Below, piece by piece: positions 1 to 13,334 of a stretch of DNA of 64,000 nt. The position numbers were made by a program, and so were the translations under genes. Position 1 is the stretch's first letter; each line of letters opens with the position of its first letter. The notes under the pieces are model-generated. The model ran no database searches and was not told the origin of the DNA. It saw nothing but the letters and a program-made list of their open reading frames with translations. The stretch is from NCBI GenBank assembly GCA_028023455.1, contig JAQFVV010012405.1:12920031-12984030 (forward strand), given 5' to 3'. The stretch comes from Epiperipatus broadwayi (Eukaryota; Onychophora; Udeonychophora; Euonychophora; Peripatidae).

Positions 1-746
1 TAACTAAGATTTTATTGATTTTGTAAACTGAAAATAATCTTTCTAATGATAATGTATAATCTTTTTGTTTTGATTGCGATCTCATTTTTTTAATATAGAA
101 ACAATGTGAACATTTAAAAATTATTTCAGTAGTAAAAATCAGTTAATCATAGATTTTAGGTTGATGTGTGAGACAAAGACAAATGTCAGAAAATGCTGAA
201 ATCTGAGTTTCCTGCAATGAACAACCTCTTAAATTCCAATGAGAGCTAAATAGTTATATGTCTGGATATCACAAGCTTTATAAACAATTAGTAAAATTGT
301 CTCAAAATTTAATCACCGATTACACTGTCAACAGAAAACCATTAACATAGCACGAGTCTGAAAGTGGCGCTAATTGTACTTCCACTTGTGACGAATCTGA
401 TTTCTTACCAGTTTACAAATGAACCGCATGTCGTCAAATATCAATAGTGATTAAAATACATATGAAAAAATGTAAAATTAAATGCTGTAGTTAATAAAAA
501 AAAGTTTGTCTTGTATCATTTTTTTTTTCAAATATTTGATATTTTTTATTAGTCGTACTTTATTTCCTTATTTTTTAATACGAATTTTAAAGTAATTTTT
601 CCTTGTAGCTTTGCTTTTATGCCATTTCTGAAAATTACAGAACCCATCCCCTATTTTTCAAGATAAGTTAAGTCTATTTTTGTGCGATTTTTTTTAATGT
701 GGGTTTTCTGTGGAACCTATCTACTGCATAAAATGAGACCCAGGTG
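1..746 (+). mobile_element. pogo/Tigger-like MITE, copy A (cut by window edge)
   Basis: The right terminus reads GAGACCCAGGTG and is followed by TA, matching the termini of three more copies at 31622, 49476 and 50786. The first ~130 bases match the reverse complement of the end of the copy at 50786-51679, so the element starts just left of the window. Relative to that copy it keeps an extra ~210-bp internal stretch (about 115-330) whose end is shared with the other two copies, so the 50786 copy is probably deleted there. No transposase is encoded, so the element is non-autonomous. TA target sites and a terminus beginning CAC fit Tc1/mariner-pogo relatives; the family assignment is inference. 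Confidence 0.75.
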
Positions 747-1039
747 TATATGATAAACATTGAAATAATTCTTTTACACTTGTGGCATATTTTATTATTG
801 AAAATGATAAATTTGATATTGGTATATCGGAAACTAAGTTTAACAATTATATAGTTAATAGTACTATATGCATAGATAGTAAACATTGTGAAATGTTGTA
901 TAGACCATCTTATTGTTGTCTAGCATGATAGATTTTTTAAAATATCTTTTGTAACATTAGTTCTGAAACAAATATTTTGTCATGCTGAAAGTTTACTCAC
1001 TTCAATAGGATTAATTTATGACTACCATTTCTTTTTTAG

Positions 1040-1500
1040 GATATCATTGGATAATTTAGAAAATATCTTTAATCTGTTTGGTAGAATCATTATTGTGTGT
1101 GATCTTAATGTTACATTACTTAATATAATTTAGTTAATATCTGTTTTAATATTTATAGTTTAAATAGACAATTGACTTTTATTAGACTGATCCATTACAG
1201 TGAAACTCCTATTGTCTTGCATAGTCCTGATTATCTTGTTTAGACCTCGTTTATTATTTTAATCTCAGCTAGATTTGTATTTTTTACACATTCTAATCAT
1301 TTTAATAGATATTTTTTATTTTCCGTGATTGTGTTGACAATATTGTTACTAGAATATTGCATTTTCAAAGATTCTCTGTTAGATCTTGTTAATAAACATG
1401 CTTTGATCACAAAATGAATTACGAGATTAAAAAAAAAACTTGGATTGCTGCTGATGTTCAAATTATGATTAGATTAAGAAATAGATAAAGTGAGGATGAA
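1040..1500 (+). pseudogene. Decayed LINE endonuclease/linker fragment
   Basis: Three frames together read like the end of an AP-type endonuclease and the linker before a reverse transcriptase. One frame has IIIVCDLNVT near 1087-1116, where families have G-D-x-N. A second has LIHYSETPIV near 1190. A third, near 1395-1470, gives a KHA...IKKKTWIAAD...MIRLRNR pattern that resembles the KHAP...KKPWIT..I...MR.RN linker of Jockey/CR1-like LINEs. Many stops and frameshifts make it inactive. It does not look like the LINE at 15-19 kb. Only a peptide-level search would settle the clade. Confidence 0.4.
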
Positions 1501-1504
1501 ATCT

Positions 1505-1935
1505 CAGGTTAATTGAGTTTGATTATAAAAATCATTAGATTAGAAGTATGCTTACTTTTATCTCTAAGTTGCAAAAATAATTCATTTCCTTGGAAATCTT
1601 TTCCAAATTGGGTGTGATGATTACTAAAGATTGATGGATTTAATATTTTGTTTATATGCATTTATTCAATTCTATTTTGTGTGTATGTGTGTCTCTGATA
1701 AAATCTTGTAAGTCAATTTGCACTCACTTTACAATTTCAGATGTGATTGAAATGCTGCATCCTAATGTATTCCCATTGTTAATAATTGTTTTTTGGTTTG
1801 CAAACAATTTCTGCAAAGAATATTAATTTTATTTGGGATTCAATACTGTTTACTATTCTCTCATCTAGTAGTATTAAATTGTATAACTATTTAATTTTTG
1901 AAACTATATAAAATCAAAAACTAATATAATGAAAT
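1505..1935. other. AT-rich stretch, nothing assigned
   Basis: It may contain more of the decayed LINE, but I cannot follow an open frame. A splice-acceptor-like site at about 1740 is followed by a short open frame with no recognisable similarity. Confidence 0.3.
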
Positions 1936-1937
1936 GC

Positions 1938-2161
1938 TTTTATTCACATAAATGCTCCAAAAAAAACAAAAAAAAAAAAAACAGACCAAGAAATAAAAAA
2001 TAAATTTTCTTCAATTTTTAGAATATTCTTGATATTATGTGATCAAAGTAAAATATATGGTGTTTATTTCTGAATATGAGTGTGGTGCATTTTTATTGTA
2101 GTTTCATAATATCAAGATACTGAAGAAAATTTATTTTTTAGTGCTTTAATGTGAATAAAAA
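1938..2161. repeat. Inverted-repeat element (MITE-like)
   Basis: The left arm (1938-2040) and right arm (2105-2161) are imperfect reverse complements. Outer ends TTATTCACAT / ATGTGAATAA and inner ends GATATTATG / CATAATATC pair, as do AAATTTTCTTCA / TGAAGAAAATTT. The left arm carries an extra A-rich insertion of about 40 bases. No coding capacity. It is most likely a small non-autonomous DNA element; no clear target duplication was found. Confidence 0.5.
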
Positions 2162-2165
2162 TATT

Positions 2166-5065
2166 TAAATATATATGTTGTTTCTTAATTAAGAGCAATG
2201 GAGCATTTTTTAATAATAAAATTTTTCATAAAAATGTATTTTATTATTTTGAATTTACACCAGTATATAATAAATCTATTAAGTCTTTAATTTTTTCAGA
2301 CTATAGTTTTAATTAATGTTACCTGTTTTATATAAATTGTTTAGAAAAATTATTTACTTATTGCTCATATTATTTTGGCTTACTTCTGAATTTTAAAAAT
2401 AGTACCAACATATTAATTCACTTAATCTATGCCAGATTATGGAAGTTATGTACATTTAAATATCTTCTACTTATACTGTCTGATGTTTTAGTTTGTTTTT
2501 TACTATCTAAGATTTACTGTTTTTGGACCTATGTTGCATTGTAAATAGAATTCTTAAGGGAAAAGTTTTGAATATGCCTGTTCTAAACTAGCATAGAAGC
2601 ATCACCTTTATAATGTTTAATCAAAATATAATTTGGATATGCCATGTAAGTTTGTTTAGAATATTTGTTTTATTTATTTAATTTAGTCATATTTTGTCAT
2701 TTATGTTCTAATAATAATATTTATTGTCTTCGTGCATGTATATATGTATAGTTAGTATTTTGGTTTGGTGGAATTTTAACTTCAGGTCATTGCTGACATC
2801 TATATATTTTTTTGTCAATAAAGACGGTTTAGCCTTTTATCCGTAATTTCATTGGTTATATATTTTTTTTTTAAATATTAATTTAAAGTTTATATAAATG
2901 TTGATAAATTATTTGGGATAATTCCGAGATTTGACAACTCTTGGATTTAAAGAGAAAAAAAAACTATTTAAATTGATATTAATCCTTTTCACTTGTATTT
3001 TCTCCTGTACTAATTACAATCTTGATGAGAAAGTGTAAGAAGATAAATAATAAATGAAAATAAATAAACTACATTTTACTCAAAAATAGTTCTTATTTTT
3101 AACAAATTGATTTCTCTTCTCTAAAAGAAAAGTAATTTACTGAGAATTTAGGCCGGACCAATGATAGTCTGTACACCTTCCCATTTAATAGTAAAACAAA
3201 AAAAAAAATTGGAAATGACCTTTCAACCTTTGAATAAAAGCTTTTCTGTCAAAGAAGATTTACTGATAATCTACAATAAAAATCTATTTAGATTTGAAAA
3301 AAAAAAAAAAGCTCTATTTTTTTCTCACTGTTAAGGGGTTTGAGTAGTGAAATGTTATTAACAGGGATATATTCTAAGTGCAAGACATTTTTGCTGATTT
3401 TTCTTCAATTTACCTCAAACTGTCAAAAGTTTTCAATCTTAAAACACTTTCTTTTTTAGTTTATACTCTTTAAAATTTAAAAATGGAAAAGAATTAGTTT
3501 AGAATTGGAAAAATGTGAAGTTTAAATAATTAATAAATTTTAACCTTTTTATAAAAATAAAAAAAATCAAGTTTTTAAAATTTATATTTAATAACTGACA
3601 GTTTTAACAAAATGAATTATCTGTCTGACACCGCAGATGTTAAAGCTTTTTAAAAACATTAACGTCTTAAAAAACAATTTCAAATTTTAACTGAATTGAG
3701 TTTGTTTATTATTCAGCAAAAGTTGCAGTAGCGGTAATAACTTTTTTTTTTTTTTGCCTTAATTGAATATGGTCATCTCATCTTGAGTGGGTGATTTAAA
3801 TATTAATATTGTTAGAAGAGAAATTTATTTACTCTGAATAGAAAAGACTAAAAACTGAGCTTTTGTATTCTTGTAGCCAAAGATTTTGAGATTTAAATTA
3901 ATTAAATGAAAGCGGTAATTTCAATAAGCAGTTTGTCTCAGTGGTGAGTGGTAGAATCAGAAGTTCAGTTTCCTTGACTGAATCTCAACCAATCACTTAT
4001 GATGGCCGAATATCACGATTTCAAACAATCGTTCAATGATTTTGATTGCAATGTAGCAATACTTCTAATATGTCAAACCTTAATAAATGATAATTTTCAT
4101 ATTTAACTATGCTTAATAATAGAAACTGAAATAATCTTTTATGAATGAAAAGTGTTTAATAAAACATAAACCATAGCTCAATATCTGTAGGAATCTTATA
4201 TATCCCTCATTAATCATGAAAGGTGCAATATACTACAATTGTATTTTTATTTTGTGATCAATGTTGATTGTACCTCTAACTAAGAATGGCTAATTATATG
4301 TTTGTCAGTGACAAACTGTGAATTGGGTATCTCAAAAAGAATTTTTGAGCTATCAAAAAAAGTTTTAAATTTTACTTTGAACTTCATTGTACATGTCAAA
4401 TTTTCATGGAACAAAATATTAATATGGTTTAATTTGTGTGCTAATAAAGTCAAAAGTATTTTTGTATGATAATGTTGCCAAAGTACTTTCTCCTTTTTTT
4501 TTTTTATCTCTCCTATAGTTACCTGTATTGCTATTTTGACAGTTTTGCATTCATTTGATGGTAGAAACTGGAATTAAAGTAGCCAAAGATTTCAATGTTC
4601 TACAAAGAAAATACTACAAATGAGTCAGCAGATCCGCCATTGATTAGATTCTTTGTTCTCTAGCTTTGAGGGCACTTGTAAATCTACCTAGAACTACCCA
4701 TTCTTTCAATTTCCTAAATAATGGTTAAAAAAAAAATATTTTCTATATTTTATTCAAATCTTTATGATTATTTTTACAAAATATTTGTATACTAATTATT
4801 AAAAAAAATATTTTCATAATTACACGTAAGATTTTATTTGAATGTTATATTTTTAAAAATCTAAGTTAAGAAACAGGTAGTAATGATAAAATGAAACTAA
4901 TATGTAATGCTTTTTAAATTTTACGACAGAATTTTGTAAATTTTTGATATCTTAACATTAATTCATTTTGTTTTTAAAAGTGAAATTCAATTAAAAAAAG
5001 ATTAGCTAATTAATTTTTTTATATCAGCATTATCATTGTTCTCATTATATATTTTGCTTTATTAT
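2166..5065. other. AT-rich non-coding stretch
   Basis: No gene or recognisable element. There are long A or T runs (e.g. near 3300, 3740, 4500). Near 4500-4620 a good pyrimidine tract with a TATAG acceptor precedes short open frames in three phases, none recognised. Near 3930-4060 a weak tRNA-like stretch is present (see the rejected items). Confidence 0.4.
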
Positions 5066-5069
5066 TTTT

Positions 5070-5250
5070 TTTATATTGGCAAAGAGCAAATATGATTTTT
5101 GAGAATGTTTTTCATTTATAAACTTATATTTGTAGCAAGTCAATATTAAATTCTAATGTAAAATAAAGGTTTAATACTGAAATCAAATGTTAGATTGATA
5201 ATTCAAACAGTTGCTAGGGAAAGTGAAACATCCACTCGTTAGAAGGTTAA
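5070..5250 (+). repeat. Dispersed repeat, single arm of the 9.9-kb family
   Basis: This stretch matches the reverse complement of about 10110-10265. Shared blocks include GCAAATATGATTTTTG, a TTTAATACTGAAATCAAAT block and AACATCCAC. It represents one arm plus the centre of the inverted-repeat element at 9865-10265. Confidence 0.5.
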
Positions 5251-5366
5251 TTGTGACTGCAGTAAAATAAAATGCATATCTATTTTATATATTAATGTAA
5301 TATACATTTCCAATTTTATACATATATTTTTTCCTTTATATGGAACATAGATGTGTAAAAAAACAA

Positions 5367-5468
5367 CTGAGTAATAAAAAGTTGAAGATTAATCTAATTC
5401 TGTTGAGTGAATTTGCACTGAGTAATAAAAAGTTGAAGATTAATCTAATTCTGTTGAGTGAATTTGCA
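5367..5468. repeat. 51-bp tandem duplication
   Basis: Two exact adjacent copies (5367-5417 and 5418-5468), each starting CTGAGTAATAAAAAG and ending GTGAATTTGCA. Identity of the copies points to a recent local duplication (or an assembly artefact). No coding meaning is visible. Confidence 0.9.
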
Positions 5469-5474
5469 TCTTAG

Positions 5475-8400
5475 TTTTTGTGGATTTGGTCTGCAATCTT
5501 TTTGACAGCCAAGAGATAATTAACTTTGTAGGTGTCTAATTGAGATAGAGACATTTTCACAAAGATTAATCTTTTTTTAATGTAAAGAGAGGAAGAAATA
5601 GTGGGATCTAATTATATCTGATTTCACTCTTTTTGTAGTAGTTTCAAAAATCTATATCCATATGGTGTGCTTTTAACTCTTTCTAATTAATATACATTTC
5701 TCTTCTAGACATTGAGTGATGTTGCAATTGGCTTAAGAGCGGCTCATTTGCAGCTATTCTGTAGCATTCACTTAGCAATTTCTTAAATCTGATGGCAAAA
5801 ACTTAAACTAAAGTAATTTTTGTAAAAATTGCTAAATGGCAATAGAATTGCGGAAATTAAGAATTTATGTTTTCAAGTGATAAAATGATAGAAGTAGGGT
5901 TTCAAGTAAAGGAGATTTCTCATTAGTCGCAACCATCGCTTTTGTTCAAAATCTAGATATTGCAAACAATTTATGGTATAATTTGTTTATTTTTTGTCAA
6001 ATTAAATAATTTTTGATGAATGTGCTATGTTTAGATTGAGACTTGATTCTCTCACACACAATAAAATAAGTCAAGTATAAAAGTTTGGACATAAAATAGT
6101 AAGTTGTAGTGGAAATATATTTTTTCACGATCATAAATGGTATTTTTATTTTTTTTTAATTATAAATTGAATTTTTAAACTTCAAAAATTGTTTGTAATT
6201 TGCATCATTTATTCAAAGATCAAGTTTTATTCATTGAGGGAAAAAATGTATGTTTTACCATAATGGCCAAAATAATATCTTTTATTCTGGTTATTATTTC
6301 AGTTTACTATTCTTTCTTTTTTATTATTTCCAAAGTTAATATATTAAAGATCTTTTATTTGTAAAGATAATAATTTCATGAATAAATTGAAATATACAAG
6401 CAATAAAAATAAAAAAAGTTTAGTCATTCAAAATAAACAAGCACCAAGGTTTCCTACTTTAAATTACAATGTAAAAGAATTCTTATATGATTAATATATA
6501 TTGGAATTTAAATGTAAAATTTGTACAGAATTTTATCCATTAATGGTCATAGATATTACAGAAATTTATTTTATAACAAATTATTTTATAATTTGTAAAA
6601 TTGATCATGCATAGATAAAAAGCTTTAGTATACAAGTCTTTAAATATTTTTGTATTATTTTGCTTATTTTTAATCCATTCCACATTTTGAATTGGTTTTA
6701 TTTTTAATTTTTGTTGCTTGCAGAAAAAATACAGATCTTTAATATTTAGTTTCATATCTGAAGTGAGCTTTTTTCACAAAATTCCCACATTTATTTTCTA
6801 TGAATCTACAAATTTATAATATCAAATATGTAATCAATAAAATTCACTGTAGTATTTCATAGGTGGAAAAAGTTTTTGTGTTTTTTAATTAATATTTTTG
6901 CCAATAATCCCAGAAATTTTCCATGTGCGTGTCTAGATGCAATATCTACTATTAATGGCTACAATCTATTTTCGACTTTTAGTTGTAGAAGTTTATATTA
7001 AAATGTAAATTTTTATAAATTATTAGTTCTAACTAGAATAACTAAATGTCAGGAACCATTGGAACTAAAAAAAAATTTAAAGAAAGGTATTTTCAACCAA
7101 TAAAAATTAATAAGGCATGATGTAATCATATTAAGCAGAATTGAAAAGATGCCAGTATGCTAATAATGCATTATCTTTTGTGTATAAAATTAAAAAAGGA
7201 ATTAGTTTGAATAAAACCTATTTTATTGTTATTATTATGGCTTTGTAACTATTAAATTTTCATTTCTAAATATGTGTCACTTATATTTAGGTTTTATTGA
7301 ATTTTTGTAACTTTTTAGAGCAAATTAGTTGAGTAAAACATTATTGATATTAAAAACTAAAGAATTAAACACAACTCCTATCAATAACTATCAAAACTAT
7401 TATTTTAATATTTTGATTTTTTTTATAATTGTAGTTTTTTATAATTATATGTTAACTTTTATAATAATCATTATTTATTCGTTACTAAACATTTTTATAT
7501 TTTTATAATATACGGCTAAACAAAGCCTATTTTTATTGACAGTTTATCTTTTGTTTATTCCAACTTTATTTTTAGAGTAGTTTTGTTTATTGAATTCCTG
7601 TCTAGAATGAAAAAATATAAAAATTAGAGATTGAAAGTGGAAAATAAAACTTATTTCAACAATGCATCCAAGAAAAAATCTGAAAATAAAATACAATGCA
7701 TATATCAGTTTGCTGTCTTACTATATATAACTCACAGAAAAAGTTTATAATCAATAATGAAAGTTTGAGCTATTCATTAGTATCTTTTTAATACTATTAA
7801 GATTATCAGTTAAATTATTCATCTGTTACAGATGCTTTTCAAATTTGAAGTTGGCTAGAAAGTATAGATGTTTTTGGGCTTTTAAATTTTGTTGTAGCAG
7901 TTTTTACATCTGCTTTTTTAGGTCATCAATTTCAAGAAAAAAATGTATTTTATACTATATTCATAATATGGCAGTTACGAGTATAATTTGCCTAAATTCT
8001 TTTTAGTTTATGCCAATTGTAGACATACATTTATTCATATTCTGCTAATCCCGTATTTCACTCTTCTTAAACTTTCTTGTTAATTTTGTTTCAAAACATT
8101 TTAAATTCTTGCTTTCACAAAACCCATAAAAAAATTAAAATAAAAAAAAAGTTCATTTTCATCACTTGTAAAAAAAATCTTCCCTCAAATTCTTAAACGC
8201 ATTCTGGTAACATTTGTTAATATTGCCAATTAATTTGCAATTTTAATTTTTTTTTTTTTTTATCAAAAAGTAGAATCACTTATAAAAAAAAATTGATTTT
8301 AGTATTTATCAAAAATTCAATTTTGGTAGCAAATAGTTTTTGCTAGCAGCATGATTGGGTTAGTCTTGATTTATTTTAGATGCAATTTGATAAACTTCAG

Positions 8401-9590
8401 TTATAATTAATATTTATTAATTATTAAATATATTGCTTTTTAAAAAAAATACTAAAAGTATTTAAATATGGGCACTCATTATATTATTATGCAAAAGAAA
8501 AGCAGATATTCAGAATAATTTATTTCAATAGAATGTTCACTGAAATTATCTATAATTTCATTAATAAATAATATGGCTCAGTCTGGTAAACATACATACT
8601 GATTTTGAATAATGGCATATCGAGATTTCTCGGAATTAAATTATTTTCTGATATAATTCATATTTTAAATATTTTTAAAACTACTACAAATAACAAAACT
8701 TATAAAAATTTTAAGACATTAGTATTATATTGAAAAAAAATTTTAAATGTCTAAGCTTTCCTTAATGTTATGTTGAAATTTTTTAATCCTATGGGTTTTT
8801 TTTTTAAGTGTTAAAAACACATTAGGAATTATAAAAATCAAATATAATTTATATTTATCAATAAAAAAATATCACCGAAATAAAGGATGTTATATTTGAA
8901 ATGAAAAAATATACTTTTAAAGTAAATATAATTTATATCTTTTGTCTTGATGAACAAAACATAAAATATTCCTACCATATTGCACAATTAATGATTAGAA
9001 AAACCTATTCTTATTCTTTGATTGTCCTTATCATCTGGGCTTCTTTCTTCATGGAAAGGTATTTTTTGACTCTTCAACTAATTTCAAATAAAATGATATA
9101 AATGTAAGTAGCAATATTAATATGATATAATTTTTATATGTAAAATTACTCAGATATATTTTAAATACTTGTATTATATATTATTAAATATAACACCTTA
9201 TAAATATTTTTTATAAATAATTCACATTTAAGATACAAAAATTACTTTGAAAAAAGAAATCACAATTTTAAAATTTGACTTTTTATTACTATTTCATTAA
9301 TATAACTGATGCATTTGATCGAGCTTCACACATTATCGAGTGAAAATTTTTAATAAACTATAAATTTACTAAAAGAATGTTTGGTGAATGATGTTGTTAC
9401 CATCAATGGGGAAAAAATTATTATAATTAATGCATTATTATATTATATCCAAGACAAAGTTTACACATTTCTTTTTATCCTTTTAATAATATTTCTTCAA
9501 TAAGATCTTACATTATTTTCATAAAATGTTACAAAATTTCACGATATTTGTTTAATTTTTTTTTTTTTTTTAATATTTTTACGTGCAGAA
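5475..9590. other. AT-rich non-coding stretch
   Basis: No gene or element recognised. At 5709 a CTTCTAG acceptor-like site is followed by an open frame beginning TLSDVAIGLRAAHLQ that ends in a stop after 25 codons; I cannot assign it. Small open frames elsewhere are rich in codons expected from base composition alone. Confidence 0.35.
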
Positions 9591-9596
9591 TTGATT

Positions 9597-9791
9597 TTAA
9601 ATAACTATAGTATTAAAGCTTTTTTTTTTTATTAGCATACTAACTGTATTGATTAAAATATTAAAAATCCACCTAAAGTTTTCCAGAAAATCCTTTCCCA
9701 CTTCATCTTCTGCCAATTGAAAAAATAGTATTTTTCCTAATTCATCTTTCTCTAAAATATTCATGGTGATAAATTTTGTCACATAAGACAA
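9597..9791 (-). CDS. Unidentified coding-like open frame (possible exon)
   Basis: I do not recognise this. The 64-codon frame has a middle section with G/A-rich codons unlike the surrounding DNA: residues include LAEDEVGKDFLENF. On the minus strand that section is bounded by an ATTTTAG acceptor-like site at 9752-9753 and a TTTAG|GT donor-like site at 9671-9672, which would give a 79-base exon (9673-9751). The peptide is acidic and helical-looking, with no motif I can name. It sits just left of an inverted-repeat element, so a transposon relic is an alternative. Support is compositional only. Confidence 0.2.
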   Translation of the reverse strand: MSYVTKFITMNILEKDELGKILFFQLAEDEVGKDFLENFRWIFNILINTVSMLIKKKSFNTIVI

Positions 9792-9864
9792 GCTTGCTTA
9801 ATTGCACTTTTGAACATAATCCAATGAGAAGAAAGTTATTTGTTTTCACTATGTATTCAATTTG

Positions 9865-10265
9865 CTGTTGTTGTTTTTCAAATATCAAATATGTTTTTTT
9901 TAGAATGTATTTCATTCTAAACTTAAATTACTATCAAATCAAAACAGCTATTGAATTCTAATACAAAGGTTTAATATTAAAATCAAATGTTGAACTTTGA
10001 TAGAAAATTATCACCAAGGCTAACAAAAGAGGGTTAAATGAAAAACATTTAAAATATAGTGAATGTAATATAAAACATTTAAATATAAGGGGGGAAATTA
10101 CTCCTAACCTTTTTAACAGGTGGATGTTTTGCTTTAATATTTGATTTTAGTATTAAATCATTATATTAGAATTCAATTAATTGAACTTGGTTTGTTAGAA
10201 TTATAAGTTAGTAAATGACAAACATCCTAAAAAAAATCATATTTGCACTTTGCAAATATAAAAAA
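9865..10265. repeat. Inverted-repeat element, ~400 bp
   Basis: The left arm (about 9865-10010) and right arm (about 10110-10265) are imperfect reverse complements; for example GAATTCTAATACAAAGG...TTAAAATCAAATG on the left pairs with CATTTGATTTTAG-like sequence and TTAGAATTC on the right. A second, one-armed copy lies at 5070-5250, so this is a dispersed, non-coding, MITE-like family. Confidence 0.5.
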
Positions 10266-10269
10266 ATAA

Positions 10270-13205
10270 AGAAAGTGAAATATATAATAAGAATAATTAC
10301 TTTTTTTCATATTGGACAATTCCAGCAAAGTCAGTAAAAAAAAAAGAATGAATGAAATGTTTGTTGATTGAACTTCATTTTTAAAACCTGAATGAATTAT
10401 TGTTAAGTCATTGTAAGGCTATTAAATTTATTCTAAAATTTAAAATTGCATTTTTTTATTACAATGTTTGAAAAGCATTACCAATTGTAGTCTCATTCTA
10501 CCACTAATATGAATGTCTTGATTTGTATTTTTAAAAATAAAACAAATTTATTAAATCTAAATGTAATCTCATAATTACTATGCAAATGTTTTGCAAAAAC
10601 AATCATAAATATTTAAATAAACTACAGAAACTATACCTTTTTTTTTTTTTTTGCTCATTTCTAACAATAAATATTTATAAGTAGTCTTGTAATTATCTCA
10701 AAAAATTGACCAATCAGTGGCATTGTTAGCTCTGTACAATATTGACATTTTTGTTTAAACTAAAAAATCAATAAATTTTGGTTTGTGCTGTCAAATGTTT
10801 ACAAAACAAGCAAAATTGCACTTCAGTAGTCTCATGAAAATATCCACCAAGCACCATCTCATAAAATTTTTCATGGTATTAAACAAGTTAAACTGATTTT
10901 ATAAACTTTGCAATAAAAGTTTTTGTATTATAAACCAACAATAAGAATAAACCTTTTTCTTTCTTCAAAAATAAAAGTGGAGAAATTAACAGGTAATAAG
11001 TTCAGTAGATTGTCAAATACAAATCCTTTTCCAACAGAAGAATAAATCACTGAGAGAATTCTCTCATATTTACTTTCACTTTTTGGTTTTAAAAAAATTT
11101 AAAATTATTATTGCTTCTTTTTGTTACATTATATAAATGAGGAAAATTTAAAAGTAACTGAACTACTTGTTGCAAAGACTGAACAATTTTTGATTAGAAA
11201 ATAAAGGAGGAAGATAAACACCACCAAATCTTATCTTCTTAAAAATTTTATTTAGGCATTTTTATGGTATTAATTTAATAAAAAAAATTTCAAATATGTC
11301 TTCTTTTTGCCTATTCGAAACTTTACCACATGAAGCATCTATCTCAATGCCTCATGACCTCAACTAGGCGAAGGATTTTTTTTCCAGTATTTTTTCATTT
11401 TTTAAAGAAAAACATTTTATTCATTTCTTTTGAGAAGATCCTTGGTAAATTTTGCGAGAGGGATCAAAATTCTGGTTACGCTACTGCACTCTGGGCCCTA
11501 TTCATAACTTGAGAACTAGATACCATACATGCACTCATGGCACCCCTTTTTGAGTAGTCCTTCACCCCATTTTGGAACAAAAGCTAAAATGAAACATTAA
11601 ATGAAACAACAGTGGTCTGTATGAGTAACTAATGCAAAATAATTTCCGTCAAGTTTTGAATCATTTTAAGCAAAACAAATATAGGCAACTCTATTTTGAT
11701 CCAAAACCAAAATGAACTTGGAAACAGTTAACATTATTTTCAGATCTCTTTTAACTAGGATTTAAATTACATCATATGTAATCATATTTGGTGTTATGTA
11801 GTGAGAATTTTTGTATATGTATAACAGATTTATTTAATTATAATTCTGTGTAATATTATTTTTTATGTTTAGAATATTACACATTATTTATAGTTCCTAT
11901 TTTTTTATTCTAAAGCAAGTAATTAATAATGTATGATTTATATTGTTAGCTAGCAATTTTTTTAATGCAAATTAAATAGTAAAGGAGATTGTGGGCTCAG
12001 TGCCTTCCCACCTTAATCATGAATGAAAATCATATGTCAGTTCTGCTTTATTTTATGTTTATACTCTAACATTCTTGTGCATTTTATTTGGGATTGTTGT
12101 AACTAAAAGCAAATTCTTTTCAGAGTTCAAAAAAGTCTGTTCACATTTTGTGTGTGTGCATATTTAGTTAAAGTAACATTGCCAGTTTTATTCTTCACCC
12201 TGGTATAATTTTTGATAGTTACATTTGATGTGTATATAATAGGTATGCTTGTCATTAAAATGTATATATACTGAATTGATTTTTAAATTTTTACATAAAT
12301 TCCCTGATTCAGTATTGTTTTTGAGCCATATAATTATAACACTTTGTTTTCTTTCTTATTTTTATTTTATGCCTTAAGCTTAAGAAGCTATAACAGAATA
12401 TTGTTACTATATATTAAATCATTATTAATGTATTGGATAAAAAGACAGTCACTAATCCATTAACATAGTTATTAGACATTCCTGCTTGTTACTGGATAAG
12501 ATCCTAATTGAAGTAACTTATATTGAACAAAAATGTTTATTTTCATAGTAGAAAACATTAATGGAATAATAACCAAATTATTTATATATATATAATGTCT
12601 GGTGGTAGTTTAAAAGATTTTATTATCCTCTTTTCACTTCAAAAATTAAATTCCCTCTTCCCAACGTGATGTCATTTTGAAATCAATTTCATGTAATAAT
12701 TTAATAACTTTTTTATTATCTTTTTTTATTACCATTAAGTATTTACACAATTTAATTTTTATTAACTTTTTTTTTTTTAATCTGACAAGCAGAAAGTGGG
12801 ATTTCTGCTTTTTCTGTTATTAGTTATATTAAAATCTGTCAAAATGCTACTAAACTTAACAATAAACCGAGCTTGGATTTTTTTTTATTAATAGCAAAAA
12901 AAAAAAGTTTAATTTTTATTTTCTTCAAAAATCTGGACTTTTAGTACAATTTAAAAATATAAATTGTTACTAGTGTTTTCATTATTATTTTCACCATTAT
13001 TATACTAGTTAATATAGTTGTTTCTTATATTCTGTGTGCTTGACATTTGGATCCAGGTCATGTGGTCAATAATAGTTAATTGTGTTATAATGTGCCTTTT
13101 TAACACACACTTATATAGTTGTACCCATTGGAAACCAGTCAAGACTTAGACAATCCCAATGTAGATAACAATCAAAAATTTCAAACTGTTGTCAAGATGT
13201 GCTGT
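10270..13205. other. AT-rich non-coding stretch
   Basis: No gene found. One less AT-rich patch at 11300-11560 may be a DNA-transposon end (see findings). 11950-12260 is somewhat UTR-like but has no associated coding exon that I can see. Confidence 0.35.
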
Positions 13206-13226
13206 GAACAAAAAAATCGAAAAGTA

Positions 13227-13334
13227 GTCTTGCGTTGTTAGCCGAGAGGTATCGCAGCTGCCATGCAAGCAAGTAGTTGGTTGCAGACGGTTGTGGGTTC
13301 GCGTCCTGGCCGATGCTATGACATATGGGAAAAA
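13227..13334 (+). mobile_element. Short tRNA-derived SINE (family B) with 17-bp TSD
   Basis: A tRNA-like body contains an A-box-like GCCGAGAGGTATCG and a B-box GGGTTCGCGTCC, separated by a long variable-arm-like section as in tRNA-Leu or tRNA-Ser. It ends CGATGCTATGACATATGGGA and then an A-run. Direct 17-bp repeats aaaaaaatcgaaaagta flank it at 13210-13226 and 13335-13351, a hallmark of LINE-mediated insertion. A reverse-oriented relative at 45748-45844 shares the boxes and the 3' ATGACA(C/T)ATG.GAAAA tail. The element is only ~108 bp, with almost no body beyond the tRNA part. Confidence 0.8.

Noticed and set aside
3926-4060. tRNA-like stretch (GTCTCAGTGGTGAGTGG...)
   Set aside because: A-box-like start only; no convincing B-box, no second copy and no target duplication. 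Similar weak stretches at 40205 and 43490 were rejected for the same reason.
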